Assembly (NCBI GenBank): GCA_035306605.1
Contig: DATGNR010000079.1
DNA length: 51,829 bases
Direction: 5' to 3' (one strand)
Source of the DNA: Xanthomarina sp035306605
Lineage (GTDB): Bacteria; Bacteroidota; Bacteroidia; Flavobacteriales; Flavobacteriaceae
The position numbers and the translations under genes are program-made. Positions within the stretch are counted from its first letter, which is position 1, and each line of letters starts with the position of its first letter. Below the pieces are notes generated by a model that saw nothing but the letters and a program-made list of their open reading frames with translations, was not told the DNA's origin and did no database searches. Of this stretch, positions 50,977 through 51,829 are shown piece by piece.

Positions 50977-51829
50977 TTAACCTAGGTAAGTTTTTAATAT
51001 TTTACTTCTAGATGTGTGTTTTAATCTGCGAATCGCTTTTTCTTTAATTTGTCTAACACGTTCCCTAGTTAGGTCAAACGTTTCACCAATTTCCTCTAAA
51101 GTCATAGGGTGTTGATTTCCTAAGCCAAAGTATAAACGGATTACGTCTGCTTCACGAGGTGTTAAAGTTTCAAGAGCTCGTTCAATTTCTGTACGTAAAG
51201 ATTCGTGTAGTAAATCTCTATCTGGATTTGGTGACTCTCCACTATTTAATACATCGTATAAGTTAGAGTCTTCTCCTTCAACTAATGGAGCATCCATACT
51301 TACGTGGCGGCCGGAATTTTTCATAGACTCCTTAACGTCGTTAATGGTCATGTCTAATTCTTTTGCAATTTCTTCTGCACTTGGCGGACGTTCGTGAGCT
51401 TGTTCTAAAAATGCAAATGTTTTATTTATTTTATTAATAGAACCAATTTTATTTAAAGGTAAACGAACAATACGAGATTGCTCGGCCAAGGCTTGTAAAA
51501 TAGATTGTCTAATCCACCAAACAGCGTAAGAAATAAATTTAAAACCACGAGTCTCATCAAAACGTTGTGCGGCTTTTATAAGTCCTAAATTTCCTTCGTT
51601 AATTAAATCTGGTAAGGTTAAACCTTGATTTTGATATTGCTTAGCTACCGAAACAACGAAACGTAAGTTAGCTTTTGTCAACTTTTCTAAAGCAAGTTGA
51701 TCTCCTGCTTTAATACGTTGTGCTAATTCTACTTCCTCGTCTGCAGTAATTAAGTCAACTTTTCCAATTTCTTGAAGATATTTGTCTAGGGAAGCGGTTT
51801 CTCTATTGGTAACCTGCTTGGTAATTTTA
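50977..51829 (-). CDS. rpoD: Primary-type RNA polymerase sigma factor (sigma-70, RpoD), 5' end cut by the window
   Basis: The frame is open to the window edge. It covers about 283 residues, starting KITKQVTNRETASLDKYLQE, so only about four N-terminal codons are missing. Region 1.2 is followed by region 2 (NLRFVVSVAKQYQNQGLTLP, FISYAVWWIRQSILQAL), region 3 and region 4 with the helix-turn-helix (TLEEIGETFDLTRERVRQIK). There is no region 1.1, as usual for the short (about 287-residue) primary sigma factor of Bacteroidota, which recognises TTTG/TAnnTTTG promoters, in line with the elements noted in this window. Confidence 0.95.
   Translation of the reverse strand, partial: KITKQVTNRETASLDKYLQEIGKVDLITADEEVELAQRIKAGDQLALEKLTKANLRFVVSVAKQYQNQGLTLPDLINEGNLGLIKAAQRFDETRGFKFISYAVWWIRQSILQALAEQSRIVRLPLNKIGSINKINKTFAFLEQAHERPPSAEEIAKELDMTINDVKESMKNSGRHVSMDAPLVEGEDSNLYDVLNSGESPNPDRDLLHESLRTEIERALETLTPREADVIRLYFGLGNQHPMTLEEIGETFDLTRERVRQIKEKAIRRLKHTSRSKILKTYLG

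Noticed and set aside
1..51829. CRISPR array, insertion sequence, prophage, toxin-antitoxin or defence island
   Set aside because: No spaced repeat arrays, transposase or phage genes, or known defence motifs were seen; gene content is housekeeping throughout.

Overview
The window looks like a chromosomal housekeeping segment of a member of the Flavobacteriaceae (Bacteroidota). The evidence is the low G+C content, the strong protein resemblance to flavobacterial families (LytTR/7TM-DISM two-component pair, GYDIA-type GHMP kinase, class II HMG-CoA reductase, LptC lipoprotein, PASTA-tailed FtsI, very long FtsZ), the weak or absent Shine-Dalgarno sequences, and several copies of the Bacteroidota -7 promoter element TAnnTTTG. 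There is no insertion sequence, prophage, CRISPR array or integrase. Both tRNA genes are intact.

Layout. 100-2892 (-): a LytTR response regulator and its 7TM-DISM sensor kinase, with a tandem 12-bp repeat upstream that fits a LytTR operator. 3176-4120 (+): a TerC-family membrane protein with its terminator. 4161-5568 (-): a YqiA-like alpha/beta hydrolase and a membrane-anchored protein with a transglutaminase-like Cys-His-Asp arrangement. 5796-5871 (-): tRNA-Phe, with a good promoter divergent from coaX. 5995-13827 (+): coaX, an outer-membrane barrel protein, a TPR protein, lptC, a small membrane protein, a CNNM/CBS (CorC-like) protein and a PpiD/SurA-like foldase, so most of this block concerns the cell envelope. 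13901-16179 (-): HMG-CoA reductase and a GYDIA GHMP kinase (mevalonate pathway). 16328-21923 (+): dipeptidyl peptidase IV followed by two POT-family peptide transporters, which suggests a dipeptide release-and-import unit. 22175-22720 (+): a secreted thioredoxin-like protein. 22717-27609 (-): surE, a small membrane protein, lpxB, an NlpC/P60 lipoprotein and comEC. 27831-31142 (+): a C-terminal processing protease and an OppC-like permease. 31207-32623 (-): engB and an alpha/beta hydrolase.

32919-48573 (+) is the complete flavobacterial-type division and cell-wall (dcw) cluster: mraZ, rsmH, ftsL, ftsI, murE, mraY, murD, ftsW, murG, murC, ftsQ, ftsA, ftsZ. The genes are tightly packed and often overlap, and a strong hairpin terminator follows ftsZ. 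Just upstream of mraZ sit three 10-bp direct repeats that look like a MraZ operator, overlapping the predicted promoter. murF, ddl and murB are not in the cluster. After it come a YqeY-like protein, tRNA-Arg(TCG), a CBS-pair protein, rpe (-) and, at the right edge, the primary-type sigma factor (-), which lacks only its first few codons.

I found no convincing new multi-gene system. The most useful second-look items are the candidate MraZ and LytTR operators, the unrecognised transglutaminase-like protein, the coupled mini-ORF or terminator between the TPR gene and lptC, the comEC/thioredoxin shared stop codon with a hairpin embedded in comEC, and promoter-based corrections of several start codons. 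All functional statements come from reading motifs by eye; no database search was run.
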